A DNA stretch of 64,000 nucleotides, from positions 496,001-560,000 of the forward strand of contig CAVVAY010000005.1 of the NCBI GenBank assembly GCA_963746465.1, written 5' to 3'. Source of the DNA: CAVVAY01 sp963746465. Its GTDB lineage: Bacteria; Actinomycetota; Actinomycetes; JACCUZ01. This document shows positions 48,518-57,575 of this stretch, piece after piece. Both the position numbers and the translations under genes were made by a program. The number at the start of each line of letters is the position of its first letter. The stretch's first letter is position 1. The notes beneath the pieces were generated by a model. It did not search any database. It worked only from the letters and a program-made list of their open reading frames with translations, and was not told the origin of the DNA.

Positions 48518-49267
48518 ATGCCCGTCGCCGTCCTCGCCGACATCCACGGCAACCTGCCCGCACTGGAGGCCGTGCTCGCCGAGCCCGACGTCGCGGCGGC
48601 CGATCGCGTCGTGCTGCTGGGCGACATCGCGCTCGGCCCGATGCCGGCCGAGTCGCTCGACCTGCTCGCCTCGCTGGGGGAGCGCGCCGTGTGGGTGCAT
48701 GGCAACTGCGAGCGTGAGGTCGTCACGGCGTACGACGGGAAGTCGTTGCCCGGTCCGAACGCGGACGGGGCACGAGCGACTGCGGCGCTGCTGGACCAGC
48801 GCCATCGGGACCTGCTCGACGGGCTCCCGCTCACCGTCGCGCTGCATGTCGACGGCCTCGGCGCCGCGCTGTTCTGCCACGCGACGCCACGCCGGGACGA
48901 CGAGTTCGTGCTGGTCGACAGCCCGATGACGGTGTGGCGTCGCGCTCTCGAGGGTGTGGCCGAGCCGTTGGTGGTGATGGGGCACACGCACATGCCGTTC
49001 GACCGGTTGGTCGACGGGCGACGGGTCGTCAACGCCGGCAGCGTCGGGATGTCCTACGGCGCCCCGGGGGCGTGCTGGGCGCTGCTCGGGCCGACCGTGG
49101 AGCTGCGACGGACGGCGTACGACGTGGCGGCGGCGGTCGCGCGGATCAGCTCCAGCGCCCATCCGACCGGCGCCGCCTGGGCACAGGAGTACGTCGCCGC
49201 GCCGCCGGGTGACGCCGAAGCACTGGAGGTGTTCGGCAAGCTGGTCGACCCCTTTCCGGAGGCCTAG
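48518..49267 (+). CDS. Metallophosphoesterase (YfcE/calcineurin-like)
   Basis: This 249-residue two-metal phosphoesterase shows LADIHGNLPALE, LGDIALGP, HGNCERE, and GHTHMPFDRLV, with INAGSVG-like VNAGSVGMSYG. Members hydrolyse phosphodiesters including cyclic nucleotides. ATG 48518 is chosen from the family N-terminus; CAGGAT ends 6 nt before it, suggesting a leaderless start. Confidence 0.93.
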   Translation: MPVAVLADIHGNLPALEAVLAEPDVAAADRVVLLGDIALGPMPAESLDLLASLGERAVWVHGNCEREVVTAYDGKSLPGPNADGARATAALLDQRHRDLLDGLPLTVALHVDGLGAALFCHATPRRDDEFVLVDSPMTVWRRALEGVAEPLVVMGHTHMPFDRLVDGRRVVNAGSVGMSYGAPGACWALLGPTVELRRTAYDVAAAVARISSSAHPTGAAWAQEYVAAPPGDAEALEVFGKLVDPFPEA

Positions 49268-49347
49268 CCCACGAGCCGGATTTTCCTTGTGGACAAAGGA
49301 GTTTCCGGGCCGGGGGTTGTGTCCGACCCGGTGTCTAGGTTCGTCGT

Positions 49348-50668
49348 ATGCATTCGGTGATCGAGGTGGGTCTGGGCGCGGAGATGGTGCGCCTGGTCGC
49401 TGACGGTCCGGCTGATCTGGCGGCGGTGCCCTGGCTGGGTCGGGTCGACCCCCAGCAGCTGGGTGCTGAGGCTCGGGTGGACCTGCTGCGGGCCTGGGAC
49501 CGGGTGCGAGGCGATGGTCGCCGGGCGCAAGCAGGCAGCGATCGCGGCGGTGGCCGAGGCGACCGAGGCCGCGGGCCGGCCGGCGGAGGAGGCCCGGTTC
49601 GAGATCGGTGCCGCGCTGCGGCTGTCTCCCTCGACAGCGGGGGACCGGACGATGGTGGCCCTGGAGCTGCGGGACCGCCTCGGTGGCGCCTGTCAGCGTT
49701 GCGGGCCGGGGACATCACCTACCTGCAGGCCGCGCACCTGGCCGGCGCGGTCCGCGACCTGCCCGACCCGGAAGCGGCCGCGGTGCAGGACCGGGTGCTG
49801 GGCCGGGCCCCGGACCAGAGCCTGGGCGAGTTCAAGCGCACCGTCCGGCGGGCGGTGCTCACCGCGGACCCCCAGTCTGCGGCCGACCGGCACCACCAGG
49901 CGGTCGCGGCCCGCACCATCGAGGCGATGCCGCAACCGGATGGGATGCAGTCGTTCTGGATGACCATGCCGGCCCCGGTCGCCGAGGACGTGTGGGACAC
50001 CCTGACCGCCCGCGCCAAGGCCACCCAGGACCTGCTGCGGGCCGGCGCCGGGAACGACCCCGGCCTGGACGCGCTCCGCGTCGACGCCCTGGTCGACGCC
50101 GTCCTCGGCCACGACCCCGCCGGCGGTGCCCAGACCGGCGACACGACCGGCCCGGCACAAGCAGCGGCGGCTGCCCAAGTGCTCCTGCGGCGGGGCGCAG
50201 ACCGCCGCCGTCGTGCTCGACCTGCCCACCGCCCTGGGGCTGGCCGACCATCCGGGTGAGATCCCCGGCTACGGCCCCATCCCGGCACCCCTCGCGAGGC
50301 AGATGGCCAGCCAGCGGGACTGGGTCCGCTGGACCACCCACCCGCACACCGGCCAGCTCCTGGACCGCGGCGCCACCGCCTACCGGCCCTCGGACCAGCT
50401 GCGCGCGTTCATCGCCGCCCGGGACCGGACCTGCGGGTTCCCCGGCTGCAACCGCCCCGCAGCCCAGTGCGACTGCGACCACGTCGTCACCTACGCCCAC
50501 CACGGCCAAACCATCCGGGTCAACCTCGGACCCCTGTGCCGACAACACCACAACGCCAAGACCCACGGCCTCTGGAGACTCACCTACCACCCCGACACCG
50601 GAACCAAGACCTGGACCAGCCCCCTGGGCAAGACCTACACCAAGAGCACCGACCCACCACTGACCTGA
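49348..50668 (+). pseudogene. DUF222/HNH endonuclease (13E12-type), three frame changes
   Basis: Joined frames give about 439 residues of a DUF222 protein with a C-terminal HNH nuclease. Conserved pieces are PADLAAVPWLGRVDPQQL, AAIAAVAEATEAAGRPAEE, AGDITYLQAAHLAGAV and the HNH block CGFPGCNRPAAQCDCDHV with LCRQHHNAKTH. The frame shifts near 49507, 49687 and ~50100-50150; corrections of -1, +1 and -1 restore a length divisible by three. This family is repeated in many actinobacterial genomes and often decayed. The final frame (50126-50668) alone still encodes an intact HNH domain. Confidence 0.85.
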
Positions 50669-50858
50669 GGACCAGAATCCGCTGGGCAAGGTCATGCTCG
50701 ATGCTCGCGTGACGTCCACGCCGTGACGGACCTCGACCTTGGCGAGTGGGCAGCACTTCGGGACGAGCCACTGACCCGACCCGCCACTTGGAGACCCCTT
50801 CTCCTGCCTCATCGGCCGCCATGCCGAAGGCGCCCGGGCAGGTGCGTAGTCTGCCGGG

Positions 50859-52292
50859 ATGCCGCGTCGCCATCTCGCCCTGCGCGTCAAGGACGCGCCC
50901 GCCGGCCGTGAGCTGCGGGCCGGGTTCGCCCGGGTCCGTGAGGAGCTCGGACTTCCCAACGAGTTCCCGGCACCCGTGCTCGCCGAGGCCGAGCAGGCCG
51001 TGAAGAGCCCCGACCTCCCGACGGACGACCTCACCGACCTGCCGTTCCTGACCATCGACCCGCCGGGCTCCACCGACCTCGACCAGGCCATGCACCTGGA
51101 GCGGCGCAACGGTGGCTACCGGGTGCGCTATGCGATCGCCGACGTCGGCGCGTTCGTCCGGCCCGGGGGCGCCATCGACGCCGAGGCGCATCGCCGTGGC
51201 GAGACCCTCTACAGCCCGGACACCCGCACTCCGCTGCACCCGCCGACGCTGTCGGAGGGAGCGGCCTCGTTGCTGCCGGACCAGGTCGCTCCGGCCGTGC
51301 TCTGGACCCTCGACCTCGACGGGGACGGCGAGCAGACGGCCGTCGACGTGCGACGCGCGCTGGTGCGGTCCCGCGACCGGCTCGACTACGCCGGCGTCCA
51401 GCAGCTCGTCGACTCCGGGCGAGCGGACGAGCGCCTGCAGCTGCTGGCCGAGGTGGGCAAGCTACGGATGGCTCTGGAGGTCGAGCGTGGCGGGGTGAGC
51501 CTGCCGATCCCCGAGCAGGAGGTGGTGGAGAACGGGGGCTCGTTCAGCCTCGCCTACCGCACCACTGTCCCGGTGGAGTCCTGGAACGAGCAGATCTCGC
51601 TGATGACCGGGATGGCCGCGGCCGACCTGATGCTGCACGGCGAGGTCGGGGTGCTGCGCACCCTGCCCAAGGCGCCGGACGGTGCCCTGGAGCGGCTGCG
51701 ACGTGCTGCCCACGCGCTCGGGGTCCCGTGGCCCGCCGAGCTGTCGTACGCCGAGGTCGTGCACGGCCTGGACCCGGCGAACCCCCGCCACGCGGCGCTG
51801 CTCGAGGAAGCGACCTCGCTGCTCAGGGGTGCGGGCTACACCGCGTTCGACGGCGGAGTTCCGGACCAGGCCACCCACGCCGCGGTGGCCGCGGAGTACG
51901 CCCATGCGACCGCGCCGCTGCGCCGGCTCGTCGACCGGTACGTCGGGGCGGTCTGCCTCGCCCTCTGCGCCGGGGAGGACGTGCCGGGCTGGACCCTCAA
52001 GGCGCTGCCCCGGCTGCCGGAGGAGATGGCGGCAGCGGACCGGCTCGCCCACGAGCTGGAGCGCGAGTGCGTCGCCCTGATGGAGGCAGCCGTGCTGCAC
52101 GGGCGTGAGGGCCAGGAGTTCGACGCGGTGGTGGTCGAGCTGGACGCCAAGCGTGGCGGTGGCACGGTGCAGCTCGTCGACCCCGCCGTACGGGCCTCCT
52201 GCGAGGGCAGCCTGCCGCTGGGCGACCCGGTCCGGGTCCGGCTGGTCGAGGCCGACGTGGCCAAGCGCTCGGTGCGTTTCGCCGTCGTCTGA
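50859..52292 (+). CDS. RNB-domain exoribonuclease (RNase II family)
   Basis: This 477-residue ribonuclease has RNB motif IDPPGSTDLDQA with Asp67, Asp73 and Asp75; the fourth aspartate of E. coli RNase II is Gln76 here. Other blocks are YAIADVGAFV and YAHATAPLRRLVDRYV. No S1 or cold-shock domain is visible, so it is the short actinobacterial form. TAGTCT ends 6 nt before the ATG (50847-50852), indicating a leaderless mRNA. The RNase P RNA gene begins just after it. Confidence 0.93.
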   Translation: MPRRHLALRVKDAPAGRELRAGFARVREELGLPNEFPAPVLAEAEQAVKSPDLPTDDLTDLPFLTIDPPGSTDLDQAMHLERRNGGYRVRYAIADVGAFVRPGGAIDAEAHRRGETLYSPDTRTPLHPPTLSEGAASLLPDQVAPAVLWTLDLDGDGEQTAVDVRRALVRSRDRLDYAGVQQLVDSGRADERLQLLAEVGKLRMALEVERGGVSLPIPEQEVVENGGSFSLAYRTTVPVESWNEQISLMTGMAAADLMLHGEVGVLRTLPKAPDGALERLRRAAHALGVPWPAELSYAEVVHGLDPANPRHAALLEEATSLLRGAGYTAFDGGVPDQATHAAVAAEYAHATAPLRRLVDRYVGAVCLALCAGEDVPGWTLKALPRLPEEMAAADRLAHELERECVALMEAAVLHGREGQEFDAVVVELDAKRGGGTVQLVDPAVRASCEGSLPLGDPVRVRLVEADVAKRSVRFAVV

Positions 52293-52313
52293 ACCTCGCT
52301 ACCCTGACCGTAC

Positions 52314-52701
52314 GGCGGACGAGCCGGCCGGACGGCCGCGTCGGGACCTTCGGGTCTCGCCGAGGAAAGTCCGGGCTCCACAGGGCAAGGTGGTGGGTAA
52401 CGCCCACCCGGGGTGACCCGCGGGAAAGTGCCACAGAGAGAAGACCGCCGCCGATCCGCCTTCGGGCGGCCGGCGGTAAGGGTGAAAAGGCGGTGTAAGA
52501 GACCACCAGCGCCCGGGGTGACCCGGGCGGCTCGGCAAACCCCACCCGGAGCAAGGTCAGACAGGGAGCGTTCGAGGGCGGCCCGCCCGAGCTCCCGGGT
52601 AGACCGCACGAGGCTGTCGGCAACGGCAGCCCTAGATGGATGGCCGTCCGTGCACCCTCGGGTGCGCGACAGAACCCGGCTTACAGGCCGACTCGTCCGC
52701 C
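52314..52701 (+). ncRNA. rnpB: RNase P RNA, bacterial class A
   Basis: The 5' end GGCGGACGAG (52314-52323) pairs with the 3' end CTCGTCCGCC (52692-52701) as helix P1. Universal segments GAGGAAAGTCCGGGCTCCA and GACAGAACCCGGCTTA are present. Length is about 388 nt. TACCCT (52300-52305) is a well-placed -10. It is the catalytic RNA that removes tRNA 5' leaders. Confidence 0.97.
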
Positions 52702-52818
52702 CCACCTCGGCTCTTCGGCAACGTCAGCACATCGGCTTGAGCGTCACTTGAAGTGGCCCGGGGGTGCCGGGTGTCGCGCGGGAGGCCCTCCCATGCCAGA
52801 GCAGTTCCTGGTCAAGAG

Positions 52819-53730
52819 TCAGACCTTCCGGTGGGTGCCTGTTCCTGTCGTCATAGCTCCGAGCCAAGCGATACCAAGCCCGGCTAGAACGATCGAGCCG
52901 AAGAGCGTCACGGGGCCACGTGCGACTTCCAGATGGATACGGACAACCTCTGCAGTCTCTGCGTCAGCGTTGATTCCATATCGCTCCGGCGGAGGTGCAA
53001 CGGAGGAATTTGGCGTGCTGGCGAGAGTCGATGGCGCAGCAGACGGTCGCCGTCCGGAGGGGGCCAAGGCAAGCGGCGCGCTGGGCTCCCGTGTGTCGTC
53101 CCCGCTGGCGGCCGCGGGGGGCAGCGGTACCGGAGGCCGTTGATCATCGGCGCGGATGCGCTCCCCCAAGACACGGACAGCCACGGTCTCCGGACCCGCC
53201 CGGATCACGTCGCTCGAGACGCTCGGTATGGCGGACATCCCCACGCTCGACGGGCCAAGGGAACCGATGGGACTCACCGAAACGCTCGGAACTGTCACTA
53301 GTGACGGCGGCGTCTCGCTGGGAAGCGTGGTCATAGTCGGGGCGACGGTCTCCGAAGTCGTGACGGTGTCTGGAGTCGTGAACGTGTCGGTAGGCGTGAC
53401 GGTCACGGCCCCAGTGGGCGTGCTGACTGTCGCGGTTGCAGTCGCCGAGTCCGTTAGCGGCGCGGATGAGGCGCTGGTCTCGCTCGTGGTGGACGTTGGC
53501 ACTTCTTGTGGGTCAGTCGAAGCGCCGGCGGTAGTGTCCGTCACCGCTACGTCGCTTGTGCCGTCCAGGTCCCGGACGTGCGCATCAGGGTGGCTGCTCA
53601 GGGCGGGGAGCGCAATTGCGCCGGCGCACACCACCGCGCATGCGACCGACATTGCCGATCGCCACCCAAGTGACCTTGCTGGTACGAGCCCGGACCAAGC
53701 GTGGCCACCTCGCTTGCGGTGCTTGCCCAC
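52819..53730 (-). CDS. Ser/Thr-rich exported protein with two terminal membrane spans
   Basis: This 303-residue protein has an N-terminal membrane helix (~28-45), a central Thr/Ser/Pro/Val-rich region of about 200 residues with low complexity, and a C-terminal helix (LFGSIVLAGLGIAWLGAM) before a short basic tail. This looks like a wall-spanning, possibly glycosylated stalk; function unknown. GC content is visibly lower than its neighbours. The GTG start lacks a good ribosome site, and a 7-bp hairpin (53740-53746 with 53766-53772) lies just upstream of it. Confidence 0.7.
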   Translation of the reverse strand: MGKHRKRGGHAWSGLVPARSLGWRSAMSVACAVVCAGAIALPALSSHPDAHVRDLDGTSDVAVTDTTAGASTDPQEVPTSTTSETSASSAPLTDSATATATVSTPTGAVTVTPTDTFTTPDTVTTSETVAPTMTTLPSETPPSLVTVPSVSVSPIGSLGPSSVGMSAIPSVSSDVIRAGPETVAVRVLGERIRADDQRPPVPLPPAAASGDDTREPSAPLALAPSGRRPSAAPSTLASTPNSSVAPPPERYGINADAETAEVVRIHLEVARGPVTLFGSIVLAGLGIAWLGAMTTGTGTHRKV

Positions 53731-53956
53731 GCCTGACGAGGTTCCCCGAAATCAATGACCCAACCGGGAACCGAGACCAGGTGACGCTCCGCCCCTCGCG
53801 CATGTTCGAAGAGTGAGCGAGCGGGACGGCGTTTCTCCGGCGCGGCCGAGGAGCAGCCGTCTGACCGGCCTCGCAAAGCGTCGCAAGCCGGGTCATAACG
53901 AGAACAGTCACCCGTTTGCCCCGGCTGCGCCGGTGCGGGTCGGGTAGGAGCATGGC

Positions 53957-54217
53957 ATGCAGTCCACCGGCACCTTGGCAGCCCTGAGCGACTCCCTCGA
54001 CGACGAGGAGAGCTGTCGCCTTCGGCGGGACTGGCTGGCCGCCGAGCTCCGCCTGACCCAGGCGATGCCGTGGTCCCAGGAGCACGACGAGAGCCACTGG
54101 CGCCCAATGCGGCGGTGCGAGGCGAAGCGCGCCGCCGGCCTGCTCGCCGAGGCCAGGTTCTCGAGTGCGGCCTACTTCGAGGCTGCCCGTCGCGAGCCCC
54201 GGATGCGCCCGCGCTGA
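53957..54217 (+). CDS. Hypothetical protein
   Basis: This 86-residue Arg/Ala-rich, mostly helical protein has no signal or membrane span. TAGGAG lies upstream of the ATG; an ATG at 53952 is out of frame. Family not recognised. Confidence 0.55.
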   Translation: MQSTGTLAALSDSLDDEESCRLRRDWLAAELRLTQAMPWSQEHDESHWRPMRRCEAKRAAGLLAEARFSSAAYFEAARREPRMRPR

Positions 54218-54259
54218 GGCGTAGGCGGCCTCCCGGACCACGGCGAGTACGGTCGGGCC

Positions 54260-55012
54260 ATGACCACCCACGGGGATGTCGGGTCGGTCGCCGAGGATCT
54301 CGCGTCGGTGGCCCGCCAGCTCGAGTGCGAGACCACACCGGTCCAGACCTGGCAGCGGATCGTCGATCTTGCCGTTGACAACCTCGACGGCTGCGAGATG
54401 GCGGCGATCTCCCTCGTCTACAGCTTCAAGCGGATCGACACCCCCGTGTACACCGACCCGCTCGCCCTGCGGGTCGACGAGATCCAGTACGAGACCAGCC
54501 AGGGCCCGTGCGTCGACTCGATCCGCGATCACGAGGTGGTGGAGACCCCAGACCTGCTGGCGGACGACCGGTGGCCGTTGTTCGGACAGCGAGCGTCCGA
54601 GGCGACCGGGATCCGCAGCATGGTGGGCTTCCGGTTGTTCGTCCGGGAGGACACCCTGGGTGCGTTGAACCTCTACTCGACCCAGGTCGCTGCCTTCGAC
54701 GACGAGTCCCGGCAGATGGGCTCCCTCTTCGCCGCGCACGCCGCGCTCGCCATGGCCAGCGCCGCGGAGCACGAGCATGGCGAGCACCTGGAGAACGCGC
54801 TGGAGTCCAGCCGGGTGATCGGCGTGGCGGTCGGCATCCTCATGGAGCAGTCCTCGGTGGACCGGGCCGGAGCTTTCCGGATCCTGTCGCTGGCCTCGCA
54901 ACGGAGCAACGTCAAGCTGCGCGAGCTGGCTGAGCGCATCGTCGCCGGCGTCGAGAGCCGGGCGGACCAGACCGCACGAGTGGCTCCCCTGCGTGCCTCC
55001 GCCGGGGAGTGA
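54260..55012 (+). CDS. GAF-ANTAR RNA-binding antitermination regulator
   Basis: This 250-residue protein has a GAF sensor domain (~20-170: DGCEMAAISLVY, SQGPCVDSIRDHEVVETPDL, LGALNLYSTQV) and a C-terminal ANTAR RNA-binding domain (~180-235: SRVIGVAVGILMEQ, AFRILSLASQRSNVKLRELAE). ANTAR proteins prevent transcription termination by binding twin hairpins in leaders; no such target is recognised in the window. TACGGT ends 6 nt before the ATG, so the mRNA is probably leaderless. It converges on map with no gap. Confidence 0.93.
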   Translation: MTTHGDVGSVAEDLASVARQLECETTPVQTWQRIVDLAVDNLDGCEMAAISLVYSFKRIDTPVYTDPLALRVDEIQYETSQGPCVDSIRDHEVVETPDLLADDRWPLFGQRASEATGIRSMVGFRLFVREDTLGALNLYSTQVAAFDDESRQMGSLFAAHAALAMASAAEHEHGEHLENALESSRVIGVAVGILMEQSSVDRAGAFRILSLASQRSNVKLRELAERIVAGVESRADQTARVAPLRASAGE

Positions 55013-55864
55013 TCAGCCCACAGAGGTGAGGATCTCCGGCTCGCCCTCCGTGACGAGCAGGGTGTGCTCGAACTGCGCGGACCGCTTCCGGTCGCGGGTC
55101 ACGACCGTCCAGCCGTCGTCCCACATCTCCCACTCGTGGGTACCGAGGTTGAGCATCGGCTCGATGGTGAAGGTCATCCCCGCCTCGATCAGCCGGTCGT
55201 TCGACGGGTCGTCGTAGTGCGGCACCACCAGGCCGGAGTGGAAGCTGGTCCCGATCCCGTGGCCGGTGAACTCGCGCACCACCCCGTAGCCGAACCGCCG
55301 AGCGTAGGACTCGATGACCCGGCCGATCACACTCATCGGCCGGCCTGGACGCACCGCCTTGATCGCCCGCCGGAGCGCCTCCTCGGTGCGCTCGACCAGC
55401 AGCCGGTCCTCCTCGGCGACGTCACCCACGAGGAACGTGGCGTCGGTGTCGCCGTGCACCCCACCGATGTACGCCGTGATGTCGATGTTGACGATGTCCC
55501 CGTCGCGCAGCTCGGTGCTGTCCGGGATGCCGTGGCAGACGACCTCGTTGACCGAGGTGCACAGGGACTTCGGGAACCCCTTGTAGCCGAGCGTCGAGGG
55601 GTAGGCGCCGTGCTCGACCAGGAACTCGTGCCCGACCTGGTCGAGCTGGTCGGTGGTGACGCCGGGGGCGACCTGGCGGCCGACCTCGGCCAGCGCCTGA
55701 GCAGCGATCCTTCCGGCCACCCGCATCCGGGCGATCGTGTCGGCGTCCTTGACCTCCGGACCGGTGTACCGCGCCGGCCTGGGACGTCCGACGTACTCGG
55801 GGCGCTCGATGCCCGCAGGCACCGCGCGTAGCGGGGAGACCCGGCCGGGAGTCAGGGTGGGCAT
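55013..55864 (-). CDS. map: Methionine aminopeptidase, type I
   Basis: This 283-residue enzyme removes N-terminal methionine. Metal ligands lie in VNIDITAYIGGVHGDTDATF, TGHGIGTSFH, TIEPMLN and FEHTLLV. The ~40-residue N-terminal extension is the actinobacterial MetAP1c type. The ATG at 55864 has TAGACT ending 7 nt upstream on the minus strand, giving a leaderless start from a shared divergent promoter. Confidence 0.96.
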   Translation of the reverse strand: MPTLTPGRVSPLRAVPAGIERPEYVGRPRPARYTGPEVKDADTIARMRVAGRIAAQALAEVGRQVAPGVTTDQLDQVGHEFLVEHGAYPSTLGYKGFPKSLCTSVNEVVCHGIPDSTELRDGDIVNIDITAYIGGVHGDTDATFLVGDVAEEDRLLVERTEEALRRAIKAVRPGRPMSVIGRVIESYARRFGYGVVREFTGHGIGTSFHSGLVVPHYDDPSNDRLIEAGMTFTIEPMLNLGTHEWEMWDDGWTVVTRDRKRSAQFEHTLLVTEGEPEILTSVG

Positions 55865-55871
55865 GGTGAGA

Positions 55872-55881
55872 AGTCTAGATT
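55872..55881. promoter_or_regulatory. Overlapping divergent -10 elements of map and its neighbour
   Basis: TAGACT for map (minus strand, 55872-55877) and TAGATT for the small gene (plus strand, 55876-55881) share TCTAGA. Only one polymerase could occupy this site at a time. Confidence 0.5.
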
Positions 55882-55898
55882 GCGGGCACGATGCGGTC

Positions 55899-56084
55899 AT
55901 GAGCGACGACGACGAGCAGTGGTACTACTGCCTGAAGCACCAGACGGTCGAGCAGGGCCAGTCCTGCGCCAACTCGGAGCGGATGGGCCCGTACGCCACC
56001 CGGGAAGAGGCCCAAGGGGCCATCTCCCACGCGGCCGAGCGCACTGAGGCCTGGGACAACGACCCACGCTGGAAGGACGACTGA
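55899..56084 (+). CDS. Conserved small protein next to map
   Basis: This 61-residue acidic protein has EQWYYCLKHQTVEQGQSCAN, then MGPYATREEAQGAI. The two cysteines and a His suggest a zinc-binding or disulfide knuckle. Similar proteins sit next to map in actinobacteria; function unknown. A 3-codon frame ATG-CGG-TCA-TGA (55891-55902) overlaps its ATG. Confidence 0.82.
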   Translation: MSDDDEQWYYCLKHQTVEQGQSCANSERMGPYATREEAQGAISHAAERTEAWDNDPRWKDD

Positions 56085-56151
56085 CCCTACGCACGGCGAA
56101 GGGGACCGACCGGGACTTCCCGGGCGGCCCCCTTCGACGAGGATGCGGCGA

Positions 56152-56679
56152 CTAGCGCTTGCGCGCTGCCTTCTTCGCCGCAGTCTTGCGGGTGGCGGTC
56201 TTGCGTGCCCGCGTGCTGGCTGCCTTCTTGGCGGCAGTCTTGCGGGTGGCGGTCTTGCGTGCCCGCGTGCTGGCTGCCTTCTTGGCGGAAGCCTTGCGGG
56301 TCGTCTTCTTGGCGGTGGACTTGCGGGCGGTCTTCTTCGCCGCCGCCTTCTTGGTGGTGCGCTTCGCCGCGGTCCGCTTCGCCGCGGACTTCTTCGCGGT
56401 GGACTTGCGCGCCGTCGTCTTCTTGGCGGTGCTCTTGCGGGCGGTCTTCTTCGCCGCCGCCTTCTTGGTGGTGCGCTTCGCCGCAGTCTTCTTGGCGCTG
56501 GTCTTCTTGGCTGCAGCCTTGCGGGTGGTCTTCTTCGCGGTTTTCTTGGCAGCGCTGGTGCGCTTCGCCGGCGACTTCTTTGCGGCCTTCTTGGCAGTTC
56601 TGGCCGTCGTCGTCTTCCGGGTCGAGCTTGTCGCCGCTGATGTCACCTTGGCGGTGTTCTCTTCCTCTGTGGCCGGCAC
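56152..56679 (-). CDS. Histone H1-like Lys/Ala-rich protein
   Basis: This 175-residue protein is built almost wholly of AAKK, TARK, STAKK and AAKRT repeats, with only a short N-terminal acidic segment (PATEEENTAKV). It resembles the C-terminal tails of actinobacterial HupB/HupS but has no HU domain. It probably compacts DNA or binds RNA. A perfect 54-bp tandem duplication (56180-56233 and 56234-56287) encodes STRARKTATRKTAAKKAA twice. GGAGG lies 5 nt before the GTG. A ~220-bp, relatively A/T-rich leader (56680-56906) probably holds its promoter. Confidence 0.88.
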   Translation of the reverse strand: MPATEEENTAKVTSAATSSTRKTTTARTAKKAAKKSPAKRTSAAKKTAKKTTRKAAAKKTSAKKTAAKRTTKKAAAKKTARKSTAKKTTARKSTAKKSAAKRTAAKRTTKKAAAKKTARKSTAKKTTRKASAKKAASTRARKTATRKTAAKKAASTRARKTATRKTAAKKAARKR

Positions 56680-56906
56680 ACGTGCCTCCTGCTCTCGTAC
56701 GTCGTCCCGTTGGACAACGTGTTCAACGAAAAAGATCGCACTACGACGCGCGTGTTACCAGCATTTCGTCACCATGAGTTTCGTGCCGCATTTTCTCCGC
56801 GAGTCGCGATGCAGTCGTCGATGACGACGCAACCAACGCGCAGTGACAGCGAAACACGTTGTGTAGAAAGGGAAATTGACACGCCGTCAGATGCGATTGC
56901 ACAACG

Positions 56907-57530
56907 TCAACGGTGCGCAGCGGGCCCGCTCACGCGTTCAAGAAATCGTGCGAGTCGATCGCGCATTCCGGCCCGAGAAGTGGTTTCACCGGCTGCGACG
57001 CTCACGAGGTGCTGCATCAGCTCCATGTCGACCGACGTCGGCAACGACCGTGCAGAGACGAGTGAGTTGTCGTCGGACGGCACTACGAGACGGTCATGTG
57101 CGAGCGATCCCAGCTCCTCGTCACCGTCGTCGATGGACAGGATCGTGGCGCCGATGCGTCGTGCGTCCGCGACACGTTCCAGCAGCTGCTCCGGTGCTGC
57201 ATCGGGTGCGACGACGAACACGGTCTCGTTCCGGCTGGCCGCTTCCAGCCGTGCCAACGTCACCGACAGGTGCGGAGGCGCCTGCGCGGGAGGCGACCAG
57301 CGCACCAGCGTCGGCGACAGCTCAGGGATTCCGGTGAAGCGCGACTCGTCGTCGAGGTGCGCAGCGAGGTGCCACGGCTCCTCGGTCGGGGTGCCGACCA
57401 GCAGCAGGCCGCCGGGCGTCGTGCTCGACCGGCGCAAGGTCGAGGCGAACGCACGGGTGCGGTCCACCCATCCGCTGCTCCCCAGCAGCTCACGCAGCGC
57501 GTGCACACGGTCGGAGTCCACAGGCCCCAT
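56907..57530 (-). CDS. Hypothetical protein with a SIS-like half domain
   Basis: This 207-residue cytosolic protein has a segment ETVFVVAPDAAPEQLLERVADARRIGATILSI that resembles the second strand-helix-strand of SIS phosphosugar domains, and a following AHDRLVVPSDD. The first catalytic SIS motif is not clear, so assignment is tentative. Ends in a helical tail. Same strand as, and downstream of, panB. Confidence 0.6.
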   Translation of the reverse strand: MGPVDSDRVHALRELLGSSGWVDRTRAFASTLRRSSTTPGGLLLVGTPTEEPWHLAAHLDDESRFTGIPELSPTLVRWSPPAQAPPHLSVTLARLEAASRNETVFVVAPDAAPEQLLERVADARRIGATILSIDDGDEELGSLAHDRLVVPSDDNSLVSARSLPTSVDMELMQHLVSVAAGETTSRAGMRDRLARFLERVSGPAAHR

Positions 57531-57575
57531 GCTGCCCGTGGCGGGGGCCCGTCCGCGCCCCGACGCGCGCAGGCG

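Noticed and set aside
49348..50668. Insertion sequence
   Set aside because: No terminal inverted repeats or transposase motifs; the content is a DUF222/HNH protein.
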